Shown one piece after another: positions 1 through 8,392 of a DNA stretch of 55,414 nucleotides. The translations under genes were made by a program, and so were the position numbers. Positions within the stretch are counted from its first letter, which is position 1. Every line of letters starts with the position of its first letter. The stretch spans positions 1 to 55,414 of the forward strand of contig WHTI01000005.1 of the NCBI GenBank assembly GCA_009377815.1, given 5' to 3'. The notes beneath the pieces were generated by a model that saw nothing but the letters and a program-made list of their open reading frames with translations, did no database searches and was not told the origin of the DNA. The DNA comes from Actinomycetota bacterium. Lineage in GTDB: Bacteria; Actinomycetota; CADDZG01; WHSQ01.

Positions 1-22
1 ACCGTCATAGCATCGGGTGGCA

Positions 23-85
23 AGGGGCTCCTCCTTTTCGTTCGGCTGCTCACACAACCGAGCGTGGAGGGGCTCCTACCTTTTC
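23..85. repeat. Imperfect direct repeat upstream of phnD
   Basis: A 17-bp word at 23-39 (aggggctcctccttttc) recurs at 68-85 with one inserted base, 45 bp apart. It lies in the leader of the phnDCE operon. It could be a regulator-binding repeat, or simply part of an upstream gene cut by the window edge. No recognisable gene was found in 1-107. Confidence 0.3.
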
Positions 86-272
86 AGCCGGATTTCACCG
101 GAGCTGATCCGGCATTCATCCCACGTTTTCGCGGAGTCTCGGGAAGCTTTCCCTTCCGATACTGATCCTGTTCCTCGTCGTCGCAGTCAGTTGCGGCGGG
201 GCCGGCTCGGGCCCGACATCGGGTTCCGCCGAGGGAGCTTCGAACGAGAGATGGAACAGTTCTGAACCCCTG

Positions 273-1076
273 ATGATCGGGGCGATCCCAGACCAGGAGC
301 CCCAAGAACTCCAACGCCTCTACGGGGCGGTGGCAGAGTACCTGAGCGAGTCGATCGGAGTACCCGTCGAGTATCTTCCGGTCACCGACTACACCGCTTC
401 GGTAAGCCTCTTCGGGCTGGGCGATCTCGACTTGGTGTGGTACGGGGGGCTCACCGGTGTGCAAGCACGTTTGCAGGTCGATAACGCCAAGGCCATCGTT
501 CAGCGCGACATCGATGAAGCCTTCCATTCGGTGTTCATCGCCAACACCTCCGCCGGTCTCGCGCCATTCGATGACGCCCTGGGATTGAGCGATCTCGAGG
601 GGACGCGGTTCACGTTCGGCAGCGAGTCCTCCACGTCCGGGCGTCTCATGCCCCAGTTCTTCTTGGCGGAGGCGGGTCTCGGTCTGGACAGCTTCGAGGG
701 CGAGGTCGGCTTCTCCGGCGACCACGACAAGACGATCGACCTGGTCGAGGCGGGCACTTACGAGGCGGGCGTATTGAACGAACAGGTGTGGGATGCGCGG
801 GTGGAGGAAGGCGACGTAGATACCGACAAAGTAGTCGAGCTGGTCCGGACTCCCCCGTACCACGACTACCACTGGGTGATCCACCCCGAAGTCGAGGAAC
901 TTTACGGAGAAGGCTTCATCGGCGTAGTAGTCGACGCTCTGATCGCGCTCGACCGCTCCGTGCCGGAGCAGAAGGAGATCCTCGACCTGTTCGGCGCGGG
1001 AACGTTCATCGAAACAACGAACGAAAACTATCGACAGATCGAGGAGGTAGCACGTTCCTCGGGGCTGATCGAGTGA
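273..1076 (+). CDS. phnD: PhnD-like phosphonate-family substrate-binding lipoprotein (start unresolved)
   Basis: Periplasmic/extracellular solute-binding protein of the PhnD family (phosphonate, phosphite or related anions), inferred from the fold-typical core (LVWYGGLTGVQARLQ, TFGSESSTSGRLMPQ, HDKTIDLVEAGTYEAGVLN) and from phnC and phnE immediately downstream. The first ATG, at 273, begins inside the mature protein. The same frame is open from 108 and encodes a lipoprotein signal with hydrophobic core LPILILFLVVAVSC (lipobox AVSC), followed by a Gly/Ser-rich linker. After the in-frame TGA at 105 there is no ATG, GTG or TTG before that signal; only rare ATT (114) or CTG (162) are available. 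Either a non-canonical start is used or a base is wrong upstream. The gene overlaps phnC by 4 bp (GTGA). No C-P lyase genes are present, so the ligand is unproven. Confidence 0.8.
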   Translation: MIGAIPDQEPQELQRLYGAVAEYLSESIGVPVEYLPVTDYTASVSLFGLGDLDLVWYGGLTGVQARLQVDNAKAIVQRDIDEAFHSVFIANTSAGLAPFDDALGLSDLEGTRFTFGSESSTSGRLMPQFFLAEAGLGLDSFEGEVGFSGDHDKTIDLVEAGTYEAGVLNEQVWDARVEEGDVDTDKVVELVRTPPYHDYHWVIHPEVEELYGEGFIGVVVDALIALDRSVPEQKEILDLFGAGTFIETTNENYRQIEEVARSSGLIE

Positions 1077-1855
1077 CAGATCTGGGATCAGGGAGGCGGG
1101 TCGACCCGCCTCCCTTTCGTCTCCGCTCCGCTGGTGTGCGCTTCGCGGACCTCCACGCACTGAGAGAGATCGACCTCACCGTGGCCCACGGAGAGCGCGT
1201 CGCCTTGATCGGTCCCAGTGGGGCGGGGAAATCGACCTTGATACATCTCCTCAACGCGACCCAACGTCCCACCTCGGGCACCGTCGAGATCTTCGGTACG
1301 GCCCCGACCGAACAACGCCAGCGTGCCCTCCGGACGATCCAGGGCAGGATTGGAACCATCCACCAAGGATTCGATCTCATCGGGCCCCTCAGAGTGATAC
1401 ATAACGTGAACGCAGGACACCTCAGCCGCTGGGGAATCGCGCGGGCCGCGTATTCGCTTGTGTCGCCGCTCGAGCTGCCGGCGGCGAGGCATGCGCTCGA
1501 ACGCGTCGGCATCGGCGACAAGATCTTCGAGCGGACCGACCGTCTGTCCGGTGGGCAACAACAGCGAGTTGCCCTCGCGCGGGTCCTCGCCCAGGACCCC
1601 GAGGTGATCCTTGCCGACGAACCCATCTCCAACCTCGACCCCGTCCGAAGCCGGGAGATCATGGATCTGTTGCGAGATCTCTCAACCTCGGACGGTCGTA
1701 CGTTGGTGGTTAGCGTGCATGACTACTCCTACGCGCTCAGCCATTGCACCCGCGTTGTGGGACTACGCGATGGAACCGTTCGCTTCGACCGGAACCCTGA
1801 GGAGATCGATCGCGCCACGATCGACCGCCTCTACGCGATGGAGAGCGGGGAATGA
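1073..1855 (+). CDS. phnC: PhnC-like ABC transporter ATP-binding protein
   Basis: Cytoplasmic ATPase of the phosphonate-type importer, 260 aa, normal for PhnC. Walker A GPSGAGKS is at about residues 47-54, the signature LSGGQQQR near 158, Walker B VILADEPISNLDP near 178, and the switch His lies in VSVHDYSYAL near 212. The GTG at 1073 is chosen as start because it overlaps the phnD stop (GTGA) and places the beta-strand RLRSAGVRF at the usual distance before Walker A. The open frame continues upstream to 788 but there it only shadows phnD. The end overlaps phnE by 4 bp (ATGA), so phnD, phnC and phnE are probably translationally coupled. Confidence 0.9.
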   Translation: MTDLGSGRRVDPPPFRLRSAGVRFADLHALREIDLTVAHGERVALIGPSGAGKSTLIHLLNATQRPTSGTVEIFGTAPTEQRQRALRTIQGRIGTIHQGFDLIGPLRVIHNVNAGHLSRWGIARAAYSLVSPLELPAARHALERVGIGDKIFERTDRLSGGQQQRVALARVLAQDPEVILADEPISNLDPVRSREIMDLLRDLSTSDGRTLVVSVHDYSYALSHCTRVVGLRDGTVRFDRNPEEIDRATIDRLYAMESGE

Positions 1856-3507
1856 GCATCGCCCGCGGCGGACTCGAGACCGAGCTTCTCGAAGCCAGGA
1901 AGCATCTCGGTCCTGCGGCCGGCTCCCGGAGCGCCCGGCGAGTGTGGACTCTCCTCCTGCTCGCGATCCCTATATCGAGCCTCGCCATGGCAACCATAGG
2001 CAAGCCCGTGGTGAACGCCGCCGGACTGCCTCAGATGTACGAGTTCTGGAGGGCAGCCGCATCACCCGAGCTGGGCACATCGTTCTTGCGGGTGACCTTT
2101 TCGGCAGCACTGACCACGCTGGCTTACGCGATCCTGGGATCGATGCTGAGCATCTTGATCGGCCTCGCCGGAGGCTCGATCGCCGCGCGCTCGTCGTGGG
2201 CGACATTACGAAAGCCTCTCAGATGGTCGGTCGTGGGCGGGACGCGCGGCCTACTCAGCCTCCCTCGCGGGGTCCATGAGGTCGTGTGGGGGCTCATCCT
2301 CATCAACGTGCTTGGCGCCGATCCATTGGTGGGGATCCTAGCGATCGGTATCCCCTACGGGGCGATCACGGCAAAGGTATTCGCGGAGATCCTCGACGAG
2401 GCCCATCAACAGCCCTACCTAGCCTTGCGAGGCGCCGGAGCCGGACGAGCTCGTGCGATGCTCTATGGGCTCTTCCCGGTCGCTTCCGGCGACATGATCT
2501 CCTATGTCTTCTATCGATTCGAGTGTTCGATCCGAGCCGCAGCGATCCTTGGGCTGATTGGCGCGGGCGGACTAGGTTACGAGCTTGCCCTTAGCTTCCG
2601 GACACTTCGTTACGACGAGATGTGGACTCTGATCTATGCGTTGATCGTCCTAAGCGGTTTAGTCGACCTCTGGAGTTCATCTCTACGGAAGCGTCTCTCC
2701 GTGACCAGCGAGAAGCCACCCCGAAACTTCCCCACAGCATCCGCTCTTGTATGGCTTGGGCTTTGCGTGGTCTCGGCGATTCACCTCCAGGTGTCGCTAT
2801 CCAATCTTGTGTCAGATCGAGCCCGCGACGGATTCCGGCTGATAGCCGGCGGACTCTGGCCGCCCTCCCTCCCCGCCGAGACCTGGCCGGCGCTGATCCG
2901 GGCGAGCATCGACACCCTGGAAATGTCCGTAATAGCGACGGCGATCGCGGCGACCCTCGGCGCCATCACCAGTGTCTTGCTGTCCGGAGGTTCGCATCGA
3001 CCCAGCCGCGCCGGCCGGGTAGCGGCGTCCGCACCACGGATCGCCGCAAAGGGGCTGCTGCTCTTGTGCCGCGCTATACCTCCGCCGGTGTGGGCTCTGT
3101 TGCTGCTCTTCGTGCTTCTTCCGGGCGTGCTCCCCGGAGCCCTGGCTCTCGGCATATACAACTTTGGGATCCTCGGAAGGCTGATGTCTGAAGCGACGGA
3201 GAATCTCGAGCCGGCCCCTCGGAGCGCGCTGCTTGCCTCCGGTGCCTCTGGGCCGGGGAGCTTCCTCTATGGGTCCGCACCCCGCCTCGCTTCCCGCTAT
3301 GTGGCGCTCTCGCTATACCGTTGGGAGGTCACGACAAGGGAAACAGTCATCGTCGGTCTCGTTGGAGCCGGGGGCCTCGGCAGACTCTTGACGGGGAACC
3401 TGGCCGCCTTCGACTTCGCCCGGGTATCTGGGGTGCTGATCACCTTGATCGCGATCACTCTGCTCGTCGATGCAGTGAGTGCCGCGGCGCGACAGGCTTT
3501 CCGCTAG
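1852..3507 (+). CDS. phnE: PhnE-like ABC permease, two permease domains fused
   Basis: Membrane component of the PhnDC importer. At 551 aa it is about twice a standard PhnE (around 270 aa). It contains two BPD-transporter domains, each ending in the same conserved block: GAGGLGYELALSFRTLRYDE near residue 236 and GAGGLGRLLTGNLAAFDFAR near residue 504, each followed by a last hydrophobic helix. The linker lies around residues 275-330. A single chain therefore supplies both halves of the channel that are normally formed by a PhnE dimer. It ends 5 bp from the convergent MFS gene at 3513, with no intrinsic terminator visible between them. Confidence 0.9.
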   Translation: MSIARGGLETELLEARKHLGPAAGSRSARRVWTLLLLAIPISSLAMATIGKPVVNAAGLPQMYEFWRAAASPELGTSFLRVTFSAALTTLAYAILGSMLSILIGLAGGSIAARSSWATLRKPLRWSVVGGTRGLLSLPRGVHEVVWGLILINVLGADPLVGILAIGIPYGAITAKVFAEILDEAHQQPYLALRGAGAGRARAMLYGLFPVASGDMISYVFYRFECSIRAAAILGLIGAGGLGYELALSFRTLRYDEMWTLIYALIVLSGLVDLWSSSLRKRLSVTSEKPPRNFPTASALVWLGLCVVSAIHLQVSLSNLVSDRARDGFRLIAGGLWPPSLPAETWPALIRASIDTLEMSVIATAIAATLGAITSVLLSGGSHRPSRAGRVAASAPRIAAKGLLLLCRAIPPPVWALLLLFVLLPGVLPGALALGIYNFGILGRLMSEATENLEPAPRSALLASGASGPGSFLYGSAPRLASRYVALSLYRWEVTTRETVIVGLVGAGGLGRLLTGNLAAFDFARVSGVLITLIAITLLVDAVSAAARQAFR

Positions 3508-3512
3508 GCCCT

Positions 3513-4838
3513 TCATCCATCTTTACGCGGGTTGGTTCTGCCCGAACCAGGATCGTCTCCGCGCCGGAAGCGCCTGAGCTCCGGATATCTCCACCCGATC
3601 ATGGCCGTGATCGCCAGGCAGGCCAGGCCGCCGAACACGATCGATCCTCGAAGTCCGATCAGGGCAGCGGCGGTCCCGGCCTCCACGTCACCGAGCGGGG
3701 GTCCTCCAACCGTCGCCATTGTGCTGACGGACGTAACTCTGCCCCGTAGCCCATCCGGCGTGCTTTGCTGGAGAAGTGTCACGCGAAACACGGCGCTGAA
3801 AACGTCGGCGGCTCCGGCCGCTGAAAGGAGGATCAGTGTCAGGATCAGGTGGGGAAGAGCCAGCCCCGCCGCGGTTACCGCGATCCCCCACACTCCGACG
3901 GACACGAAGATCGCGATCCCTTGCCTGGAGACACCGTTCACCCATCCGCTCAACATCGCTCCCAAGAAAGCGCCGGCGGCGGGCGCGGCATAGAGAAGCC
4001 CCACGCCACTCGCCCCGATGCCGAAGACATCCACGGCGAGCTCCGGGAACAGGGCGCGAGGCATCCCGAACACCATGGCCGCTAGGTCGACAAGGAAGAG
4101 GGACCGCAGAAGGCGTTGTCCCAAGGCAAAGCGGAGCCCTTCCTTGATCGCATCGAGGCGGGAAACGTGTTTCGTCTGGGCGGGGACAAGAGACGGCACG
4201 AAGCCGAGCGTAAAGATAGAAACCATGAACAGAGCGGCATCCACCAGATAGACGGCCGCGACCGAGAAGGCTCCGATCAGGATGCCTCCCAGGGCCGGGC
4301 CGATGATCTGTGAGATCTGCATGAGGATCTGCCTCAAGGCGAACGCCGGCGCGATCCCATCCCAGTCGACCAAGGAGGGCACGATTGCCACTCTAACTGG
4401 CCCATCGAACGCGTCGGAGGCGGCGGCCATGGCCGAGAGAGCGTAGATCGCGAGAAGCGGCGGGCTGCCCGAGATCGTCAGGATGGCAAGGGCAAGCGAC
4501 ACCGCAACCTGCGCGGCCTGAGACCAGCGCATGATCCGCTTTCGATCGTGTGTGTCGGCGAGCGTTCCGGCGAAACTGGAGAACGCGATCAGCGGCACGA
4601 CCTCGGTGAGCCCGAGCATCCCCACCGCGACCGACGAGCCGGTTATCGAGTAGATCTGCCATCCAAGGGCAACGACCCTCATGTGCTTCCCGAACCAACC
4701 GATCGATTGACCGGCGAGGAAGAACCTGAAGGCGGGGAACTTCCTTAGGGGCGATACATCAACGGTGATGCCACTGAGTCTTGACAGCACGGACAGGACC
4801 TTGCTGTAGCGGCCTTGGTCTGCAGACGGTCTGTTCAA
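3513..4838 (-). CDS. MFS transporter, EntS-like (MFS_3) family
   Basis: Predicted inner-membrane exporter of 441 aa with about 12 hydrophobic segments. The N-terminal signature FRFFLAGQSIGWFGKHM and the loop-2 motif GTLADTHDRKRIM are typical of the EntS/MFS_3 subgroup that exports siderophores and small drugs. Other hallmarks are the helix-5 region LMQISQIIGPALGGIL and RGRVTSVSTMATVGGPPLG in the second half. The TTG at 4838 has no clear Shine-Dalgarno sequence; GTG at 4790 is an alternative that removes 16 residues. It stands alone between two importer operons and its substrate cannot be predicted. The 141 bp upstream (4839-4979) hold nothing recognisable. Confidence 0.8.
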   Translation of the reverse strand: MNRPSADQGRYSKVLSVLSRLSGITVDVSPLRKFPAFRFFLAGQSIGWFGKHMRVVALGWQIYSITGSSVAVGMLGLTEVVPLIAFSSFAGTLADTHDRKRIMRWSQAAQVAVSLALAILTISGSPPLLAIYALSAMAAASDAFDGPVRVAIVPSLVDWDGIAPAFALRQILMQISQIIGPALGGILIGAFSVAAVYLVDAALFMVSIFTLGFVPSLVPAQTKHVSRLDAIKEGLRFALGQRLLRSLFLVDLAAMVFGMPRALFPELAVDVFGIGASGVGLLYAAPAAGAFLGAMLSGWVNGVSRQGIAIFVSVGVWGIAVTAAGLALPHLILTLILLSAAGAADVFSAVFRVTLLQQSTPDGLRGRVTSVSTMATVGGPPLGDVEAGTAAALIGLRGSIVFGGLACLAITAMIGWRYPELRRFRRGDDPGSGRTNPRKDG

Positions 4839-4979
4839 TCTGTGGACCGGGGAGAGAATCGATGATCCCCCGTCGTCCTCTTTTGTTGGTTCACCCCATG
4901 AGGTTGAAAGGTGATGCGGCCAGAGGGACTGTCCTCCGTAAGATCAAGGGAGGGTGTCCGCGCTCGCTGCACGTAGACC

Positions 4980-5732
4980 CTACTCCCGCTCTCCGCCCGC
5001 CACATGGCTCGAGCCTCCCAGGTACACCTCTGCCAACTGTTCGTTCTTTAATAGGTCCCGACCAGAACCCTCCATACGGATATGTCCCAGGTCCAGAACA
5101 CATCCGCGGTCGGCGATCTGAAGGGCGCTCCTGACGTTCTGCTCGACCAAGAGCAAAGCCTTACCAAGTTCCCGAAGAGCCCGGATCTCCTCGAAGACCT
5201 TTTTGAAGGCGCGCGGCTCCAGACCACACGAGGGCTCATCGAGTAACAGGACAAGGGGATCCAAAACCATCGCACGGGCAAGCTCGACCATCTTCTGTTG
5301 TCCGCCAGAGAGGAGACCCGCGAGATCCATCCACCGTTCGTCTACGACCGGGAACAGTTCGCGGACCCGCCCGACACGCTGTCTGAGCAGGCTCTTACTG
5401 CGAATCTTATAGCCGCCCATCTCCACATTATCGCCGACGGTCATCTCAGGGAAAACGCTGTGTCCTTGCATCACGTGTGCGACCCCGTAGTCTAGGAGTT
5501 GGTGTGCGGGAAGTCCTGTGACATCCTGACCGTTGACCATGACCTTCCCGGCCTTTGGAGAGAGGAGCCCGGAGAGCACCTTCAGCACCGTTGACTTTCC
5601 GGCCCCGTTGGGTCCCACGAGACACACGATCTCGTGTGATCGGACAGTTAACGACACGCCTTTGAGAACTAACTCAGCCTGCCCGTATCCGGCCTTCAGG
5701 CCAGAAACCTCGAGAACCACTTCATCCGCCAA
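4980..5732 (-). CDS. livF: LivF-like branched-chain/amide ABC importer ATPase
   Basis: Second ATP-binding subunit of a HAAT-family (Liv/Urt/Ami) importer, 250 aa. Walker A GPNGAGKS is at residues 40-47, followed by signature LSGGQQKMVELARAM, Walker B LVLLLDEPSCGLEP and switch His-equivalent LVEQNV (Gln/Asn as usual in LivF). The TTG at 5732 is chosen because GAGG lies 6 nt upstream; GTG at 5720 is the alternative. The frame is open further upstream to 5858 but there it shadows livG. It overlaps the livG stop by 11 bp and is the last gene of the livJ-H-M-G-F operon. Confidence 0.88.
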   Translation of the reverse strand: MADEVVLEVSGLKAGYGQAELVLKGVSLTVRSHEIVCLVGPNGAGKSTVLKVLSGLLSPKAGKVMVNGQDVTGLPAHQLLDYGVAHVMQGHSVFPEMTVGDNVEMGGYKIRSKSLLRQRVGRVRELFPVVDERWMDLAGLLSGGQQKMVELARAMVLDPLVLLLDEPSCGLEPRAFKKVFEEIRALRELGKALLLVEQNVRSALQIADRGCVLDLGHIRMEGSGRDLLKNEQLAEVYLGGSSHVAGGERE

Positions 5733-6453
5733 GGTATGCCTCGATGACCTTCGGATCATCTCTGATGACGTCGGGGGTGCCCTTCGCAATCGGGATCCCG
5801 GCATCGAAGACGACAACATGGTCACAGAGATCCATGACCAGGGGCATGTTGTGCTCAACGATAAAGAATGTGGTGCCCTCGGAGTTCAGCTCTCTTACCA
5901 ACCCCGAGATCCGCTGAATCATGACTGGATTTACTCCCCCGGCAGGCTCATCCAGAAGTACGAGCTCAGGCTCAGACATCATGAGCGATGCCAGCTCGAG
6001 TAACTTCTGCTGCCCGTACGACAGATTGGCAGCCGGCTCGCCCTGAAGTTTCGTCAAGCCAACGCGATCGAGCCACAGCATCGCCCGCGCTGCCTCGGAG
6101 CCACCAACCGCGTCCTTCAGAAGCTCCCTGACACCGAACCGCCTGACGGGGACCAGCATGTTCTCTAAAACCGTCATCTCCCTGAAGAGGCGCGTGATCT
6201 GAAAGGTCCGCCCCACCCCGCGCAATGCGACCTGGTGCGGTTTCAATCCACCGATACTCGAACCTTTGAAGAGCACCTTTCCAGCGTCCGCGGTGATCAT
6301 CCCGGTGACCAGGTTGAAGAAGGTCGTCTTCCCGGATCCGTTGGGACCGATTAGGGCGCTGATCTTTCCCTGCTCTATCTCGACCGTCGCATCGTTGACC
6401 GCCCGTACGCCTCCAAAGCTCCGGGACAACGAGTAGGTGGAGAAATAGGTCAT
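5722..6453 (-). CDS. livG: LivG-like branched-chain/amide ABC importer ATPase
   Basis: First ATP-binding subunit of the Liv-type importer, 243 aa. Walker A GPNGSGKTT is followed by the LivG-typical Q-loop region GVGRTFQITRLFREMTVLEN, signature LSYGQQKLLELA, Walker B LVLLDEPAGGVNP and switch His in FIVEHNM. The ATG at 6453 overlaps the livM stop (ATGA); the longer frame up to 6792 only shadows livM. The substrate is set by the binding protein at 8393-9631 rather than by this subunit. Confidence 0.9.
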   Translation of the reverse strand: MTYFSTYSLSRSFGGVRAVNDATVEIEQGKISALIGPNGSGKTTFFNLVTGMITADAGKVLFKGSSIGGLKPHQVALRGVGRTFQITRLFREMTVLENMLVPVRRFGVRELLKDAVGGSEAARAMLWLDRVGLTKLQGEPAANLSYGQQKLLELASLMMSEPELVLLDEPAGGVNPVMIQRISGLVRELNSEGTTFFIVEHNMPLVMDLCDHVVVFDAGIPIAKGTPDVIRDDPKVIEAYLGG

Positions 6454-7490
6454 CTTCCGACTCCTTCGGCGACCTCGTCGGATTCCGTGCAGGTTGCAGC
6501 GCTTGAGGCACCGGACGAGGCGCTCCAGAGATGAGCAGCGGCACTCCTCAACGAGGGGATGATCCCCATTGGAAGGACCATCACGATGGCCCCGAGCAAC
6601 AGCCCGGTCAGGACGACGTGGAGTTGGGTGCTTCCGTACTCGCCGATCAGATACTGGGTGCCCGGAACGAGCAGGAGGGCGCCGAGGGCAGGTCCGAACA
6701 AAGATCTGGTACCACCGAGAAGCGCCATCAGAATCATGTTCACCCCGATGGTGATACTGAAAACAAAGAAGGGCTCGATATAGGAGAACCAATACACGTA
6801 GATTCCGCCACCGATGCCGGTAAAACCGGCGCTCAGTACGAAGGCAATCAACTTGTAGAGATCGGTGTTGACTCCGAGAGCAGCAGCCTTGTCTTCGTCA
6901 CCTCGGATCGCTACGAGTCCCATGCCAAACTTGGAACGACCAATCCACCACGTTGTGAATAGCACCACAGCCAACAGGATGAGGAACGCGAAGTAGAAAG
7001 GTACATGAGCGTCTTCGCGGCCAATCCCCTCCATCCTGGGCAAGCTCAGACCAGATGAGCCGCCAGTCAATCCACGCCAACCCTGCGCCAATAACAACAT
7101 GATGTAAACAAGGGCAAGAGTGACTATCACGAAGCTTGCATCTCTGGTTCGCAGCGCGAGCCATCCGATCACAATCGCGAAGAGTCCCACGAAAACACCC
7201 GCTGCTGCCACCATGGCGAACGGCGGCATGTCGAACCGCACGATCATGATTCCCGTGAAGTAGGCCCCGACACCGAAGAATGCCGAATGTCCCAAGGAGA
7301 CGTATCCGGTATTGCCCGCCATCAGATTCCAAGACGTAGCCAGCCCCATGTACATGACTGTCATGACGCCCACGAATCTCAGATATGGGTTGGGAAAGAG
7401 CCACGGATAAGCAAGGGCTAAGCAGACGAGGAGAAGGAGAGTTCCCCACTTGACAAACCTCCCTATCGCCTCCTTAGAACCGCTCAGCAA
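6450..7490 (-). CDS. livM: LivM-like ABC importer permease
   Basis: Integral membrane permease of 346 aa with about 10 hydrophobic segments. Family blocks are visible: SWNLMAGNTGYVSLGHSAFF near residue 53, LALRTRDASFVIVTLA near 110, the ATPase-coupling loop AIRGDEDKAAALGVN near 195, and MALLGGTRSLFGPALGA near 255. The C-terminal 35 residues are Ala/Ser-rich and variable. It overlaps livH by 17 bp and livG by 4 bp, so the five liv genes form one transcription unit. Confidence 0.9.
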   Translation of the reverse strand: MLSGSKEAIGRFVKWGTLLLLVCLALAYPWLFPNPYLRFVGVMTVMYMGLATSWNLMAGNTGYVSLGHSAFFGVGAYFTGIMIVRFDMPPFAMVAAAGVFVGLFAIVIGWLALRTRDASFVIVTLALVYIMLLLAQGWRGLTGGSSGLSLPRMEGIGREDAHVPFYFAFLILLAVVLFTTWWIGRSKFGMGLVAIRGDEDKAAALGVNTDLYKLIAFVLSAGFTGIGGGIYVYWFSYIEPFFVFSITIGVNMILMALLGGTRSLFGPALGALLLVPGTQYLIGEYGSTQLHVVLTGLLLGAIVMVLPMGIIPSLRSAAAHLWSASSGASSAATCTESDEVAEGVGR

Positions 7491-8355
7491 GACGGCCTCC
7501 GAAGAACCCGTGAGGGCGGAAGACGAGAGTTCCCGCCAACACCAGATAGAAAATCATCCCAGCCCAGACGGGACTAAGGGTCACCAGGACGACGGACTCG
7601 ATAACGCCCATAAGCAACGCCGCCAGGGCTGCCCCCGTCACGCTACCGAGCCCCCCCAACACGATAATCGCCATGATGCGGGCGATCCAGGCCCAGTGCG
7701 TTGCCGGAAAGAACGGGTGGATTAGGCCTAAGATTAGGCCGCCGACGGCCGCCGTAGCGAGGCCTAGGCCGAACCCGATCCCTTGGATCGTAGTCGTCTT
7801 GATACCCAACAAACTGGCTGCGTCGGGATTCTGGATCGTCGCGCGGAGAGCCTTTCCATATCTCGAGTGGCGAAGCAGCATGAAGAGGGCGAAGAACGTC
7901 AGGGCTGCCAAGACGAATCCGATCACCTGATCCGAAGGGAAACTGATGCCCGCTAATGAGAACGAACTGGTCGAATAGGAAATCTCGATACCTCGATGAG
8001 ACCCTGTCCAGAGCATCCCTAGAGAGCCTTCGATGGTGATGGCCAGTGCCGTGGTAAGCAACACCGACATCATGGTCACATGGTCCCTCAAGCGCGCCAG
8101 CAGAAGTCTCTGGATCAATACCCCTACAACGAAGAAAGCTGGGACGGTGGCGAAAAGCGACAAAAGGGGATCTATGCCAAGTTCCGTGTAGGCGAACCAA
8201 GACAGGTACGCCGACAGGACCAAGAACGCCGCGTGAGCGATGTTGACTACCCTCATCACTCCGAAGATCAATGTCAGACCAGCCGACCACAGCGAATACA
8301 CGCCTCCGGTGAGCACACCGAGAACGACAGCTTGTAGGAGGAGGTGACTCGACAT
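7474..8355 (-). CDS. livH: LivH-like ABC importer permease
   Basis: Integral membrane permease of 293 aa. The N-terminal block GVLTGGVYSLWSAGLTLIFG and VMRVVNIAHAAFLVLSAY are LivH signatures. The coupling loop SRYGKALRATIQNPDAASLL is near residue 165 and the C-terminal GLGSVTGAALAALLMGVIES near 235. It pairs with LivM to form the translocation channel. It starts 37 bp after the binding-protein gene and is followed directly by livM. Confidence 0.9.
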   Translation of the reverse strand: MSSHLLLQAVVLGVLTGGVYSLWSAGLTLIFGVMRVVNIAHAAFLVLSAYLSWFAYTELGIDPLLSLFATVPAFFVVGVLIQRLLLARLRDHVTMMSVLLTTALAITIEGSLGMLWTGSHRGIEISYSTSSFSLAGISFPSDQVIGFVLAALTFFALFMLLRHSRYGKALRATIQNPDAASLLGIKTTTIQGIGFGLGLATAAVGGLILGLIHPFFPATHWAWIARIMAIIVLGGLGSVTGAALAALLMGVIESVVLVTLSPVWAGMIFYLVLAGTLVFRPHGFFGGRLAERF

Positions 8356-8392
8356 CAGCTACTCGTCACTTGCCCCACTATTTCAGGACCAG

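Noticed and set aside
105-107. TGA upstream of phnD as a selenocysteine codon
   Set aside because: It lies before a lipoprotein signal peptide, where Sec would make no sense, and the upstream frame has no gene-like sequence.
84-1160. Long antisense open frame over phnD (358 codons)
   Set aside because: It has no recognisable domain, is rich in Arg/Pro, and lies opposite a well-conserved gene; it is a GC-rich shadow frame.
1-3507. Phosphonate degradation (C-P lyase) locus
   Set aside because: Only transporter genes are present; no phnG-M, phosphonatase or phosphite dehydrogenase was found.
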